Of a stretch of DNA of 64,000 bases, positions 8,596 through 18,104 are shown in pieces; positions within the stretch are counted from its first letter, which is position 1, and the number at the start of each line of letters is the position of its first letter. Both the position numbers and the translations under genes were made by a program. Location of the stretch: the NCBI RefSeq assembly GCF_002531725.1, contig NZ_NWSQ01000009.1:62001-126000 (forward strand), read 5' to 3'. This stretch comes from Rhizobium sp. L43 (GTDB taxonomy: Bacteria; Pseudomonadota; Alphaproteobacteria; Rhizobiales; Rhizobiaceae). A model generated the notes under the pieces. That model ran no database searches. It saw nothing but the letters and a program-made list of their open reading frames with translations, and had not been told where the DNA came from.

Positions 8596-9432
8596 CTATT
8601 TGCAAACCTCGGAGTTGCGGTCGAGCAACTCCAGCTTGGCGAGCTTGCCAGTCAGGACGAAATCGCCGTAATCCATCGTCAGGTCGCGGGTGATGCCGTT
8701 CTCATAGAGCTTGAAGGACATGCGGTAGACCGGCAAAGCATCCGATTTCGCATTCTCGTTGAAATAGGCGATCGTCACCGGCCAAAAGGCCGTTTTTGAG
8801 AAGGCGCCGGCATTGCCGGCATCGGCCTCCTCGGCAATCGGCGTCTGCTGCTTGCCGACGATCGTCGTCGTTACCAGCGATTTGTCGCCGTCGTCGGAGC
8901 CGTCGAAGACGCGCGCCTCGAAGAAGCGCTTGCCGTCCTTGGCGTTCTGGATCACGTCGAGCATGTGTTCGGTGGGAAAGCGGCTTTCGGCAAGCTGCAA
9001 TTCGCGGCTCGACGGCTGCTTGAGATCGACCTTGACGCCATCCGGCTGATCCTGAGCCGCACCGTTGACCTCCTTGTCGAGCTGTTCGTCGGTGAAGGAT
9101 TTGGTGTCGAAGGTGAACTTGCCGTCCTTGAGATTCTCGAAGGTCTTCGTCTGCTGGTCGCTGACACGCACACTGTCGCCGGTGTCGATCTGCGTCACGA
9201 AGCGGAAATTGGTGGTGAAGCCCTGGCAATAGCTGCCGTCGAACTCATAGACCATGCGACCGTACATGCCGGCGATGCCGGAGCGGTCCGACGCGTCCTT
9301 CAGTTCCAGATCGTAGACCGCGCGATGTGCGACGAGGCCGGTCGCGATCGCAGCGCTTACCGCGGGCGCAGCCGCCCATGCATTGGCGGAAACGCTGGCG
9401 AAAAGCAGAGCGACAAGACCTGATCGGAACAT
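8596..9432 (-). CDS. eipB: Cell envelope integrity protein EipB family (DUF1849)
   Basis: Periplasmic beta-spiral protein of 278 residues with a signal peptide (MFRSGLVALLFASVSANAWA, cleavage after about residue 20). The segment VAHRAVYDLEL near residue 34 and the two conserved cysteines (about C69 in SYCQGF and C277 at the very end) fit EipB of Brucella, where an intramolecular disulfide stabilises the fold and loss weakens the envelope. It stands alone on the minus strand, divergent from ridA and about 200 bp upstream of telA. The known role comes from Brucella; here it is inferred by family. Confidence 0.85.
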   Translation of the reverse strand: MFRSGLVALLFASVSANAWAAAPAVSAAIATGLVAHRAVYDLELKDASDRSGIAGMYGRMVYEFDGSYCQGFTTNFRFVTQIDTGDSVRVSDQQTKTFENLKDGKFTFDTKSFTDEQLDKEVNGAAQDQPDGVKVDLKQPSSRELQLAESRFPTEHMLDVIQNAKDGKRFFEARVFDGSDDGDKSLVTTTIVGKQQTPIAEEADAGNAGAFSKTAFWPVTIAYFNENAKSDALPVYRMSFKLYENGITRDLTMDYGDFVLTGKLAKLELLDRNSEVCK

Positions 9433-9568
9433 TCATTAACTCCTGTTGGACTCGGTCGCGATGTTATAAGAACGCTTTCGGCCAAATCGAGGCTCGAACC
9501 TGTCATATTAAAGATTCTAGTCTTGATGCATAATTTTTGAAGAATTGACAACAAAAGCGGAGACGAAA

Positions 9569-10039
9569 ATGTCCGATGAAATTGCATCACGCCTGACTGA
9601 GATGGGGATAACCCTGCCCGAAGCCGCAGCACCTGCTGCAAATTACGTTCCCTACGTCATCAGCGGCAATCTTCTCTATATCTCCGGCCAACTACCGCTC
9701 GAAGGCGGCAAGGTCGCGGTTACAGGCCATCTCGGCAAGACCGTCGACGTCGCGAGCGGCCAGCGCGGCGCCGAACTCTGCGCCATCAACATCCTTGCCC
9801 AGGCGAAGGCGGCACTGGGCGGTGATCTCGGCCGCATCCGGCGCGTCATCAAGCTGAACGGCTTCGTCGCCTCGGCGCCCGACTTCGTCGAGCAGCATCT
9901 CGTCATCAACGGCGCTTCGAACCTGATTGCCGGCGTGCTCGGCGAGGCCGGCAAACATGCGCGTGCCGCCGTCGGCATGGCCGCCCTGCCGCTGAACGCC
10001 GCCGTCGAAATCGATGCTATCATGGAAATCGCAGAATGA
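9569..10039 (+). CDS. RidA family (YjgF/YER057c/UK114) protein
   Basis: Protein of 156 residues of the Rid family, whose best-known members hydrolyse reactive enamine/imine intermediates from PLP enzymes. YVISGNLLYISGQLPLE near residue 33 is the typical strand and GQ motif, and the C-terminal AAVGMAALPLNAAVEIDAI matches the active-site region. However, the catalytic Arg of true RidA (R in the context of R.xV) is not evident, so this is a RidA-like subgroup member of unsure activity. The ATG at 9569 has GGAG about 6 bp upstream, and a TTG 24 bp earlier is less likely. The stop overlaps the next gene by four bases. Confidence 0.88.
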   Translation: MSDEIASRLTEMGITLPEAAAPAANYVPYVISGNLLYISGQLPLEGGKVAVTGHLGKTVDVASGQRGAELCAINILAQAKAALGGDLGRIRRVIKLNGFVASAPDFVEQHLVINGASNLIAGVLGEAGKHARAAVGMAALPLNAAVEIDAIMEIAE

Positions 10040-10752
10040 CCAATGCAGCCTGGATCAGGGACCTGCCGGTCGCCCACCGCGGCTATCACGACCTCAACCG
10101 ACTCGTCTGGGAAAATACGCTTTCGGCCTTCGCGCGCGCCGTCGAAGCCGGCTTTGCGATCGAGTGCGATCTGCATTACGCCTCCGACGGCGTACCGGTC
10201 ATCTTTCACGACGAGGACCTGCAGCGCCTCTGCAATCTGAATGGCGACATCCGCGAGCGCACCTCCAGGGAACTCGGGCTGATCGCCGTCGGCAGCACGA
10301 GCGACAAGGTGCCGACGCTCCGCCAGCTCCTCGATCTCGTCCAGGGCAAAGTGCCGCTGGTGCTGGAGCTCAAGGGCCGCGAGGCCGATGACGAGGGTTT
10401 TGCCGAGGCCGTGCTCGAGGTGCTTGAAGGCTATGAGGGCAAGGTGGCGCTGATGAGCTTCGACCATTGGCTGCTGCGCGATCTGAAGGCACTCGGCTCA
10501 CCTTACCCGCTCGGGCTGACCGCCAACGGCAACACGCCGGAGGAGTTCAGGACGCATGCGGATGCGATGGAGATCGGTCTCGATTTCATCTCCTATTATT
10601 ATGAAGAGCTGCCGAACGCCTTCATCACAGGCGAACGGGAAAAGGGCATTCCCGTCATCACCTGGACGGTGCGCGACGAAGAGGCGCGCCGGCGGACCTT
10701 CGCCAACGCAGACCAGATGACCTTCGAAGGTTTCGATCCGCGTGCGGTTTGA
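10036..10752 (+). CDS. Glycerophosphodiester phosphodiesterase family protein
   Basis: Predicted cytoplasmic hydrolase of 238 residues that releases glycerol 3-phosphate from glycerophosphodiesters. AHRGYHD at about 14 gives the catalytic His. ENTLSAF, IECDLHYASDGVPVIFHD (metal ligands E/D and the second His, about 42-59) and the later LVLELKG and TWTVRDEE complete the GDPD TIM-barrel pattern. There is no signal peptide. The ATG overlaps the ridA stop by four bases, so the two genes are translationally coupled; the FemAB-like gene follows after 78 bp. Confidence 0.93.
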   Translation: MTNAAWIRDLPVAHRGYHDLNRLVWENTLSAFARAVEAGFAIECDLHYASDGVPVIFHDEDLQRLCNLNGDIRERTSRELGLIAVGSTSDKVPTLRQLLDLVQGKVPLVLELKGREADDEGFAEAVLEVLEGYEGKVALMSFDHWLLRDLKALGSPYPLGLTANGNTPEEFRTHADAMEIGLDFISYYYEELPNAFITGEREKGIPVITWTVRDEEARRRTFANADQMTFEGFDPRAV

Positions 10753-10830
10753 CGCTCGCTTTTTGGCCAAGATCATGCGCAGACTGAAACAGAGCCGAGA
10801 CCATCCTCCCACAGGCTTCGCATCTGCCGC

Positions 10831-12021
10831 ATGACTGACGAACTATCCATTCGCGTAGAACGCTCCTTCACCGCGATTTCCCCGGAGAGCTGGTCCAGGC
10901 TTTCCGGGGCGTCGAAGACTTGCAGCACGCTTGCCTACAACCCCTTCGTTTCGCACGCCTTTTTGTCGTCGCTGGAGGAATCCGGCTCGGCCAGCGCCGA
11001 GGCCGGCTGGCTCGGCCATCACCTGCTGCTCGAGACCGATCGCGGCGATCTGATCGGCGCCCTGCCCGGCTATCTCAAGAACCACAGCCAGGGCGAATAT
11101 GTCTTCGACCATGGCTGGGCCGATGCCTTCGAGCGAGCCGGCGGCCGTTATTATCCCAAGCTTCAATGCTCTATTCCGTTCACGCCGGCGACAGGCCCGC
11201 GTCTTCTCGTCGCAGAAGGCTTGCCGCGCCTGCCGATTCAGAGCGCGATCGCCGAAAGCCTGAAGGAGGTCGTGCGCCGGCTCGGCATTTCCTCGGCCCA
11301 TATCACCTTCGTGCCCGATGAGGAGATCGGCGTCTTCGAAATGGACGGCTATCTGCACCGCACCGACCAGCAGTTCCATTTCATCAATGACGGCTATGCC
11401 GATCACGAAGCGTTTCTCGAAACGCTCGCCTCGCGCAAACGCAAGGCGCTGCGCAAGGAGCGCCGCGCCGCCCTCGAAAACGGCATCAGCATCGACTGGC
11501 TGACCGGCCGCGACCTGACGGAACGCATCTGGGATCAGTTCTTCAAGTTCTACATGGATACCGGCGGACGCAAATGGGGCCGGCCCTACCTCACCCGCAA
11601 GTTCTATTCGCTGATCGGCGAGCGCATGGCCGACGACATCCTGCTGGTCATGGCCAAGCGCGACGGGCGCTATATCGCCGGCGCGATCAATTTCATCGGC
11701 GGCGACACGCTCTATGGCCGTCACTGGGGCTGTATCGAGGATCATCCCTTCCTGCATTTCGAAGTCTGCTATCACCAGGCGATCGACTTCGCTCTTTCGA
11801 AAGGGCTGAAACGGGTCGAGGCCGGCGCCCAGGGCGAACATAAGCTCGCCCGCGGTTATCTGCCGGTGACAACGCATTCGGCCCATTATGTCGCCCATGC
11901 CGGCCTTCGCCGGGCGATCGGCGACTATCTCGCCCGCGAGCGCGCTGATGTCGAGCATATGAGCGAGGTGCTCACCGAGCACAGCCCTTTCCGCAAGGGC
12001 GAGCGCCAGCAGGAGGATTGA
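10831..12021 (+). CDS. FemAB/GNAT-like acyltransferase (DUF482-type)
   Basis: Protein of 396 residues of the peptidogalycan-biosynthesis/DUF482 group in the GNAT superfamily. It has no transmembrane segment. YNPFVSHAFLSSLEESGSA near the N terminus, FDHGWADAFERAGGRYYPKLQ in the middle, SRKRKALRKERR (basic, about 203-214) and TDTLYGRHWG-type GGDTLYGRHWGC near 290 are characteristic. The exact substrate is not known for this family; acyl transfer to an amine is assumed. It lies in a probable operon with ridA and the phosphodiesterase, and the HIT gene follows after 54 bp. Confidence 0.8.
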   Translation: MTDELSIRVERSFTAISPESWSRLSGASKTCSTLAYNPFVSHAFLSSLEESGSASAEAGWLGHHLLLETDRGDLIGALPGYLKNHSQGEYVFDHGWADAFERAGGRYYPKLQCSIPFTPATGPRLLVAEGLPRLPIQSAIAESLKEVVRRLGISSAHITFVPDEEIGVFEMDGYLHRTDQQFHFINDGYADHEAFLETLASRKRKALRKERRAALENGISIDWLTGRDLTERIWDQFFKFYMDTGGRKWGRPYLTRKFYSLIGERMADDILLVMAKRDGRYIAGAINFIGGDTLYGRHWGCIEDHPFLHFEVCYHQAIDFALSKGLKRVEAGAQGEHKLARGYLPVTTHSAHYVAHAGLRRAIGDYLARERADVEHMSEVLTEHSPFRKGERQQED

Positions 12022-12075
12022 CGCCGCCCCGCCGGCCGCGTTACCCGATCAATGAGGACATGAGGAGATTTCGCG

Positions 12076-12507
12076 ATGACCAGCCCGGCCGACTATGACG
12101 ACAACAACATCTTCGCCAAGATCCTGCGCGGCGAAATCCCCTCGCACCGGATCTATGAGGACGCGCATACCGTCGCCTTCATGGATGTGATGCCGCAGGC
12201 GCCGGGCCACGTGCTCGTCGTTCCCAAAGCGGCATCGCGCAATATCCTCGATGCCGATCCAGCCACCCTCGCCCATGCGATATCAGTCGTTCAGAAGATC
12301 GCTGTTGCGGTCAAGGACGTCTTCGACGCCGACGGCGTGTTCATCGCCCAATTTAACGAACCGGCGGCAGGACAGACGGTCTTTCATCTGCATTTCCACG
12401 TCATCCCGCGCCATGAAGGCGCAGCGCTCAAGCCGCATTCCGGCAAGATGGAAGATGGCGCCGTGCTTGCCGCCAATGCCGAAAAGATCAGGGCGGCACT
12501 GGCGTAA
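12076..12507 (+). CDS. HIT family nucleotide-binding protein
   Basis: Histidine-triad hydrolase or transferase of 143 residues acting on nucleotide monophosphate conjugates in the cytoplasm. NIFAKILRGEIPSHRIYED at the start and HLHFHVIPRH near residue 98 (the His-x-His-x-His triad) identify the Hint branch. Upstream MDVMPQAPGHVLVVPK is the usual second block. It is the last of the plus-strand group and ends two bases before the convergent MFS gene. The physiological substrate in rhizobia is unknown. Confidence 0.95.
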   Translation: MTSPADYDDNNIFAKILRGEIPSHRIYEDAHTVAFMDVMPQAPGHVLVVPKAASRNILDADPATLAHAISVVQKIAVAVKDVFDADGVFIAQFNEPAAGQTVFHLHFHVIPRHEGAALKPHSGKMEDGAVLAANAEKIRAALA

Positions 12508-12509
12508 GG

Positions 12510-13676
12510 TCATTCGGCCGGCGCTGGTCGCAGCCTCATGGCGTTCAGTTGCAGCAGAACCGCGAAAGCCGCCATGCTCAGCCCGCCGAGAACCGCGAAC
12601 GTCGCCTGCGCCCCGATAGCGGCCATCAGCGCCGCTATGCCAGGCGGGGCGAGCGCGTTGATCAGGTTCATCGGCAGGGCGATGGTTGCCATCGCGGCGG
12701 TATAGTCGGCCTTCTCGAAGAAAACGAGCGGCATCGTCGCCCGGGCCACGGCAAAGGCACCGCTGCCGACCCCGAACAGGGTGAGGTAACCGCCCATCGA
12801 CAGAATACCGGCGCCGCCGATCCAGATCGTAGCCAGCCCCATCGGGATCATCGCACCAGAGACAATTGCGGTGGACAATCCGTCCCATTTGCGCCCGCCC
12901 AGAAGGTCGATCACACGCCCGCCGACCTTGAAGACCCCCAGGAGCGAGGCAATCGCGACGGCGCCGGCAAGGTCCATCCCCATCGACTGCAAGAGCTTGA
13001 TTCCCACGGCCTCGACGCCGAAAGTGACAAAACTGTTCAAGGCGATGGCGGCAACCAGCAGGATGAAGACAGATCCCCACCGCCCGCGTCTCGCCTGAGC
13101 GGTCTTGACGGTCGCAGCCTCGGTCGCCGGCAGGGCGAACAGAACCAACGGGCAGACGATCAAACCCATGACACCTGCATAACAGACGAAAACCCCTCGC
13201 CAGCCGATCAGATGGTCGAGAAAGGCGGTTATGGGCCAGAAGACGCTGCCTGCCAAACCTGTCACCAGCATCAGTGTTCCAATCAGGCTGCGCGCCCGAT
13301 CCTCCGCATATTCCGCGACATAGGCATAGGCCGCTGTCGTCAGGAACATCGCGCCTGCCAGCCCGGTCAGCGCCCAGGCGACCCAGAAAACCGGCAGGCT
13401 GGGAGAGAGCGCGAGCAGGCCGAGACCCAGCCCGATCAGGCCTGCTCCCGCCGCCATGACCCGACGCGTTCCAAACCGGCGAAATGCGCGGCCGGCAAAG
13501 GGCGCGGCAAGCCCCATGGCGACAAACATCACCGAGGTTCCCAGAAAGACCGACGGCAGAGAGGCTCCGAATTCCGCCGCCACCGGTGTCGCAATCACGG
13601 GCAGGACGCCGACCACGCCCCAGCCGGTAATCTGGGTCAACGCGAGAACAAACAGGACGAGGAAATGACGTTGCAT
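12510..13676 (-). CDS. MFS transporter
   Basis: Inner-membrane protein of 388 residues with about 12 hydrophobic segments in two halves, separated by a polar loop near residues 185-200. The motif-A-like loop between TM2 and TM3 reads GRAFRRFGTRRV. The substrate cannot be read from the sequence; YbfB/CynX-like and drug-efflux branches are both possible. The ATG at 13676 (MQRHFLVLF) is chosen because a TM segment begins at once and a GTGGA lies upstream; a start at 13712 would add 12 polar residues. It is convergent with the HIT gene, and no regulator is adjacent. Confidence 0.85.
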   Translation of the reverse strand: MQRHFLVLFVLALTQITGWGVVGVLPVIATPVAAEFGASLPSVFLGTSVMFVAMGLAAPFAGRAFRRFGTRRVMAAGAGLIGLGLGLLALSPSLPVFWVAWALTGLAGAMFLTTAAYAYVAEYAEDRARSLIGTLMLVTGLAGSVFWPITAFLDHLIGWRGVFVCYAGVMGLIVCPLVLFALPATEAATVKTAQARRGRWGSVFILLVAAIALNSFVTFGVEAVGIKLLQSMGMDLAGAVAIASLLGVFKVGGRVIDLLGGRKWDGLSTAIVSGAMIPMGLATIWIGGAGILSMGGYLTLFGVGSGAFAVARATMPLVFFEKADYTAAMATIALPMNLINALAPPGIAALMAAIGAQATFAVLGGLSMAAFAVLLQLNAMRLRPAPAE

Positions 13677-13845
13677 TCGTCCACTCGTAGGTCCGCAGTA
13701 TGACACTCTCATAACAGCCGCGAAGGCGCAGCAGTTACATCTCGGTGGTCAGAACGACGCGCGGCGCTCAAGGCATGGTCCGCCATAGGGTCGCATTTCA
13801 CCTGAAGCACAATGCCGGTTCCGTGGGAGAAAAGTCCCAAAAACG

Positions 13846-13874
13846 AAAAAGGCCGCGGGTGACGCGGCCTTTTT
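13846..13874 (-). terminator. Rho-independent terminator of clpSA
   Basis: AAAAAGGCCGCG (13846-13857) and CGCGGCCTTTTT (13863-13874) form a 12-bp stem with a 5-base loop, 17 bp beyond the clpA stop. On the minus strand the stem ends in a U-run. Confidence 0.85.
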
Positions 13875-13891
13875 CATTCTGCGAGGAAAGC

Positions 13892-16384
13892 TTACTTCTT
13901 GCGCGGCACCTTCGGAACCGTGCTTCCCTTCTTCGGGGCGTCGCGGACTTCGGGCTCGGCCTGCGGCACGGGCTTGGCGCGGGCCTTGGGCGCTGCCTTC
14001 GTCTTCAGTTCGCCATCGCCCTCATCGCCGGTTTCGGGATGTACGACCTCAGCTTCCGGCTTCGGCTTGATCGGCGCGGTATCCGGAATGGCTTCCAGCA
14101 CGATACCGGGCTTGCCGTCTTCCTTCGGACCGACGGTGACGTTGACAACGCCGCCCTTCTTCAGCTTGCCGAAGAGGATCTCGTTGGCCAGCGGCTTCTT
14201 GATCGTGTCCTGGATCACGCGGGCAAGCGGGCGGGCGCCCATCTTCTCGTCGTAACCCTTTTCCGCCAACCAGGCGATCGCGTCCTCATGCAGGTCGAAG
14301 GTGACGTTCCTTTCGGAAAGCTGCGCCTCCAGCTGCATGATGAACTTCTGCACGACCTTGTGAATGACAGCCGTCGGCAGCGCCGCGAAGGGAATGATCG
14401 CGTCGAGACGATTGCGGAACTCCGGCGTGAAGAGACGGGTCAGCGCCTCCTCGTCCTCGCCGGTGCGCTTGGACGAGCCGAAGCCGATCGCCGCCTTGGC
14501 CATCTCCGAAGCGCCCGCATTGGTCGTCATGATCAGGATGACGTTGCGGAAGTCGATCTTCTTGCCGTTATGGTCGGTCAGCGTGCCGTGGTCCATGACC
14601 TGCAGCAGGATATTGTAAATGTCGGGATGCGCCTTCTCGATTTCGTCGAGCAGCACCACGCAATGCGGGTGCTGGTCGACGCCATCGGTGAGAAGACCGC
14701 CCTGATCGAAACCGACATAGCCGGGAGGTGCACCGAGCAGCCGCGAAACCGTGTGCCGCTCCATGTATTCGGACATGTCGAAGCGCAAAAGCTCGACGCC
14801 GAGCGAAGAGGCCAGCTGCTTTGCCACTTCCGTCTTGCCGACGCCCGTCGGACCGGAGAAGACATAAGAGCCGATCGGCTTGTTCGGTTCACGAAGGCCG
14901 GCGCGCGCCAGCTTGATCGAGGTCGAAAGCGCTTCGATGGCGATATCCTGGCCATAGACGACCGAGCGCAGTTCCTGCTCGAGATTGGCAAGCACCGCTT
15001 CGTCGTCCTTGGAGACGGTCTTCGGCGGAATGCGCGCCATCGTCGCGACCGTTGCCTCGATCTCCTTTTCGGTGATCAGCTTGCGACGCTTCGACGGCGG
15101 CAGCAGCATCTGGGCCGCACCCGTTTCGTCGATCACGTCGATCGCCTTATCCGGCAACTTGCGGTCAGAGATGTAGCGGGCCGAGAGTTCGACGGCCGAC
15201 TTGATGGCGTCGTTCGAATACCTGAGATGGTGATACTCTTCGAAATAGGGCTTCAGCCCCTTCATGATCTCGATTGCATCATCGATCGACGGTTCGCTGA
15301 CGTCGATCTTCTGGAATCTGCGGACCAGCGCCCGGTCCTTCTCGAAGAACTGGCGGTATTCCTTGTAGGTGGTCGATCCGATGCAGCGGATCGCGCCCGA
15401 CGACAGGGCCGGCTTCAGGAGGTTCGATGCATCCATCGCGCCGCCCGAAGTGGCGCCGGCGCCGATTACCGTATGGATCTCGTCGATAAAGAGCACGGCG
15501 CCCGGATATTCTTCCAGTTCCTTGACGACCTGCTTCAGGCGTTCCTCAAAATCGCCGCGGTAGCGTGTACCGGCCAAGAGCGTGCCCATGTCGAGCGAGA
15601 AGATCGTCGCATCGGCGAGGGCTTCGGGAACCTTGCCTTCGACGATGCGCTTGGCAAGGCCTTCGGCAATCGCCGTCTTGCCGACGCCGGGATCACCGAC
15701 ATAGAGCGGATTGTTCTTCGAACGGCGGCACAGGATCTGGATGGTGCGGCTGACTTCGGCGTGACGGCCGATCAGCGGGTCGATCTTGCCGCCCTTGGCC
15801 TTCTCGTTGAGATTGACGCAGTAGGCTTTCAGCGCATCCTGCTGCTTCTTGGGACCGCCCTCTTCCTCGCCGCCGCGCGCCGTCGGCTTGCTGCTTTCGG
15901 CTTCCTCCTCGGCACCGCGCGGCGGGCGCGCTTCCGAAGCGCCCGGGCGCTTGCCGATGCCGTGGGAGATATAGTTGACGGCGTCGTAGCGGGTCATCTC
16001 CTGCTCCTGCAGGAAATAGGCGGCATGGCTTTCGCGCTCGGCGAAGATCGCGACGAGCACATTGGCGCCGGTCACCTCTTCGCGGCCGGAGGATTGCACG
16101 TGGATGACCGCACGCTGGATGACGCGCTGGAAACCGGAGGTCGGCTTCGAATCCTCGTCATAACCGGTGATCAGATTGGAGAGTTCATTATCGACATATT
16201 CGACGAGCGTCTTGCGCAGCGCGTCGAGATCGACATTGCAGGCGCCCATGACCGCGGCCGCATCGGCATCGTCGATCAGGGCGAGCAGCAGATGCTCGAG
16301 CGTCGCATATTCGTGGTGCCGCTCGTTGGCAAAGGTCAGTGCCTGATGGAGCGCCTTCTCTAAACTAGGCGAAAATGTTGGCAC
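13892..16384 (-). CDS. clpA: ATP-dependent Clp protease ATP-binding subunit ClpA
   Basis: AAA+ unfoldase of 830 residues that feeds substrates to ClpP. An N-terminal Clp_N repeat domain (about 1-145) binds ClpS. The first AAA module has Walker A GDPGVGKT at about 230-237 and LFIDEIHT as Walker B. The second module has [15 protein letters not shown] near 515 and [14 protein letters not shown], then a C-terminal D2-small domain. The C terminus carries a rhizobial Lys/Pro/Ala-rich extension after about residue 765. It sits directly after clpS (10-bp gap) and is followed by a strong terminator, so clpS-clpA form an operon. Confidence 0.98.
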   Translation of the reverse strand: MPTFSPSLEKALHQALTFANERHHEYATLEHLLLALIDDADAAAVMGACNVDLDALRKTLVEYVDNELSNLITGYDEDSKPTSGFQRVIQRAVIHVQSSGREEVTGANVLVAIFAERESHAAYFLQEQEMTRYDAVNYISHGIGKRPGASEARPPRGAEEEAESSKPTARGGEEEGGPKKQQDALKAYCVNLNEKAKGGKIDPLIGRHAEVSRTIQILCRRSKNNPLYVGDPGVGKTAIAEGLAKRIVEGKVPEALADATIFSLDMGTLLAGTRYRGDFEERLKQVVKELEEYPGAVLFIDEIHTVIGAGATSGGAMDASNLLKPALSSGAIRCIGSTTYKEYRQFFEKDRALVRRFQKIDVSEPSIDDAIEIMKGLKPYFEEYHHLRYSNDAIKSAVELSARYISDRKLPDKAIDVIDETGAAQMLLPPSKRRKLITEKEIEATVATMARIPPKTVSKDDEAVLANLEQELRSVVYGQDIAIEALSTSIKLARAGLREPNKPIGSYVFSGPTGVGKTEVAKQLASSLGVELLRFDMSEYMERHTVSRLLGAPPGYVGFDQGGLLTDGVDQHPHCVVLLDEIEKAHPDIYNILLQVMDHGTLTDHNGKKIDFRNVILIMTTNAGASEMAKAAIGFGSSKRTGEDEEALTRLFTPEFRNRLDAIIPFAALPTAVIHKVVQKFIMQLEAQLSERNVTFDLHEDAIAWLAEKGYDEKMGARPLARVIQDTIKKPLANEILFGKLKKGGVVNVTVGPKEDGKPGIVLEAIPDTAPIKPKPEAEVVHPETGDEGDGELKTKAAPKARAKPVPQAEPEVRDAPKKGSTVPKVPRKK

Positions 16385-16394
16385 GTTCAGATCC

Positions 16395-16751
16395 TCACTT
16401 CTTTTCCATGACGCATTGCAGCGGATGCTGGTGCTGCCGAGCGAAGTCCATCACCTGGCCGACCTTCGTTTCCGCTACCTCGTATGTGAATATTCCGCAT
16501 TCGCCGACGCCGTGGTTATGGACATGGAGCATAATGCGGGTGGCACTTTCACGATCCTTTTGAAAAAAACGCTCCAGAATATGGATGACGAATTCCATGG
16601 GAGTGTAGTCGTCATTCAAAAGCAGCACGCGATAGAGATTGGGCTTCTTGGTCTTCGGCTTGGTGCGTGTGATGACCGAGGTTCGATTTCCGTTCTCCCC
16701 GTTCCTTTCGCTGTCGTTCTGCATCCGGATCGGCTTTGCGATCATTGTCAT
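16395..16751 (-). CDS. clpS: ATP-dependent Clp protease adaptor ClpS
   Basis: Adaptor of 118 residues that delivers N-degron substrates to Clp[20 protein letters not shown] near residue 44 contains the Asn-Asp pocket residues binding the N-terminal residue, and [24 protein letters not shown] follows. The N terminus (about 1-35) is a polar unstructured tail, longer than in E. coli. Together with the leucyl/phenylalanyl-tRNA-protein transferase gene at 54515 the window carries the main parts of the bacterial N-end rule route. It is the first gene of clpS-clpA. Confidence 0.97.
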   Translation of the reverse strand: MTMIAKPIRMQNDSERNGENGNRTSVITRTKPKTKKPNLYRVLLLNDDYTPMEFVIHILERFFQKDRESATRIMLHVHNHGVGECGIFTYEVAETKVGQVMDFARQHQHPLQCVMEKK

Positions 16752-17049
16752 TCATTCCTCAAGCAATCCGGCGGAGCATGGGAGGGTGCTTTTCCCGCCG
16801 AATATCTGAAACACTAACTTAGTTCATAATAGGCCGATTTTAAGCCCCCTGTCAGTCACTGCAATCAAGAAATGGCCGGCATGCACGGGAAAGACCAAAA
16901 AAGTCCCCAAAGCATGTCGCGCAACGCCGTGCAGCGGTTTTGCCGCAACGACATGCGTAAAAACAAAGACCTAAAGCGCGAAGAGCGAATCTGAAAGATT
17001 GCGACGCGCTTTCGCCGATCCATGCGGACGCTGTGGCGAAAGTGGAAAC
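16752..17049. other. Gene-free region upstream of clpS with a repeat element
   Basis: The stretch from the clpS start to the phasin terminator holds a RIME-like repeat (16911-17012) and presumably the clpS promoter within 16752-16900. No coding sequence is supported. Confidence 0.5.
16911..17012. repeat. Palindromic intergenic repeat (RIME-like), copy 2, inverted
   Basis: Reads AGCATGTCGCGCAA...GTGCAGCGGTTTTGCC...ACATGCGT...AAAGCGCGAAG...ATCTGAAAGATTGCGACGCG, the reverse complement of the element at 770-875 with scattered substitutions and small length changes. It lies between clpS and the phasin gene. Confidence 0.75.
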
Positions 17050-17081
17050 AAAAAAGACCGGCTACAGATGCGTAGCCGGTC
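17050..17081 (-). terminator. Rho-independent terminator of the phasin gene
   Basis: GACCGGCTAC (17056-17065) pairs with GTAGCCGGTC (17072-17081), and on the minus strand the stem runs into six U residues (AAAAAA at 17050-17055). It is 36 bp after the phasin stop. Confidence 0.9.
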
Positions 17082-17116
17082 CCGGTATTTCAATATATAG
17101 CGCAGGTTGCGCTAAT

Positions 17117-17488
17117 TCATGCGGCTGCAGGCGTTGCCGGCTGCGCCTGCCGGGGTGTCTTGGCGACGGCAGTGGTGATCGGCGCCTCATAGGGCTTGTA
17201 AGCGGATTTGGCGAGATCGGCATACATTTCGCCGAGTTTCGTCGTCTCGGAAACCAAGCCTTCGAAATACGACTTGACGTAGTTAGTCTGAAGTTCGAAA
17301 GCGGCCTCGAAGCTCTTGACGCCGGCCAGCGTTTCGAAATGCGTCACCGCGTCCTGAAAGGATTTCTTCGAATAGTCAGCGGCTTCGGCGGCGATCGCCT
17401 GGAATCCCCTGGTCGTGTCGGAATAGGTTTTCAGCGCCGTATCGACGGCTTCCTTGCTCTTCCTGTTTGCATCGTCAAAGTTGAACAT
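17117..17488 (-). CDS. Phasin family protein (PHB granule-associated)
   Basis: Small amphipathic helical protein of 123 residues that coats polyhydroxybutyrate granules. It starts MFNFDDANRKSKEAVDTALKT and continues with helical stretches such as FQAIAAEAADYSKKSFQDAV and LQTNYVKSYFEGLVSETTKLGEMY, matching the Phasin_2 family. The C terminus is Ala/Pro/Thr rich. The ATG at 17488 has a strong GGAGG 7 bp upstream, so a longer reading frame to 17572 is rejected. It is monocistronic: its own terminator follows, and an A/T-rich upstream region precedes. phaC lies 29 kb away at 46478. Confidence 0.92.
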   Translation of the reverse strand: MFNFDDANRKSKEAVDTALKTYSDTTRGFQAIAAEAADYSKKSFQDAVTHFETLAGVKSFEAAFELQTNYVKSYFEGLVSETTKLGEMYADLAKSAYKPYEAPITTAVAKTPRQAQPATPAAA

Positions 17489-17557
17489 GACCGTCCTCCG
17501 TTGGGCTGTGGGATGGCGGCAGGGTAGCCGCAACGCACAAATAGTCAAGTAGTCTTG

Positions 17558-17566
17558 TGCGCCGCA
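17558..17566. promoter_or_regulatory. Possible PhaR/AniA operator upstream of the phasin gene
   Basis: TGC-GCC-GCA is a TGC-N3-GCA dyad 70 bp before the phasin start. PhaR-type regulators of PHB genes are reported to bind TGC/GCA dyads in related bacteria. A single short match in GC-rich DNA is weak evidence. Confidence 0.25.
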
Positions 17567-17706
17567 AAACACCCAAAAGTTGTGTTACAACAATAAAACA
17601 GAGAATGCGCGCCGGGGCACGTACGTCTTTAACTGATTTTGCTAATATATATCAGAATGCCACAACCGGAAGCTTTAAAAAAAATTTGGTTCGGGAGCAA
17701 AAAAAC

Positions 17707-17740
17707 AAAAAAAGACCGGGCGAAACGCGCCGCCCGGTCT
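17707..17740 (-). terminator. Rho-independent terminator of the DUF3126 gene
   Basis: GACCGGGCG (17714-17722) and CGCCCGGTC (17731-17739) form a stem with an 8-base loop, followed on the minus strand by a long U-run (A-tract 17701-17713). It lies 21 bp beyond the DUF3126 stop. Confidence 0.9.
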
Positions 17741-17760
17741 CTTGAAGCATTCGAGCGCGA

Positions 17761-17964
17761 TCAAAGATCGACGTCGAGGATCGCCATCGAAAAGTTGTAG
17801 GAGCGATCGCCGTCCTCGTCATCGATATAGACGACGCCCAGAAATTCTTCGCCGAGATAGACTTCCGCAGAATCATTCTTGCGCGGACGCGCCTTGACGA
17901 CGATCTGCGGGTTCAACATGCGTTTGAAATAGGCGTCGAGCTTCTTGATTTCTTCTGGCTTCAC
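17761..17964 (-). CDS. DUF3126 family protein
   Basis: Small cytoplasmic protein of 67 residues, conserved in Rhizobiales and of unknown function. It starts MKPEEIKKLDAYFKRMLN, continues with VVKARPRKNDSAEVYLGEEFLGVVYIDDEDGDRSY-type sequence (seen here as AEVYLGEEFLGVVYID) and ends with FSMAILDVDL, giving a helix plus beta-sheet pattern. ACGGAGA lies a suitable distance before the ATG. It is followed by its own terminator and preceded by cysE 140 bp upstream, so it is likely an independent unit. Confidence 0.9.
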   Translation of the reverse strand: MKPEEIKKLDAYFKRMLNPQIVVKARPRKNDSAEVYLGEEFLGVVYIDDEDGDRSYNFSMAILDVDL

Positions 17965-18104
17965 TCTGTCATCTCCGTAAACGGTCTTGATTGGCCGCTT
18001 CTTGCACAGGAAAAGCAGCGGTGTAAAGGCAAGGGTTGCCGCTTGGCGATTTCTGTCCCCGCTCAGGTTCCGCCGACTTTACCTATCCTTTTTCCAACAG
18101 GCGC

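Noticed and set aside
13745..16363. An open frame of more than 870 codons antisense to clpA
   Set aside because: It mirrors the clpA reading frame and reflects GC-rich third positions. It has no recognisable domain and its Arg/Asp/Leu-rich composition is that of a shadow frame.
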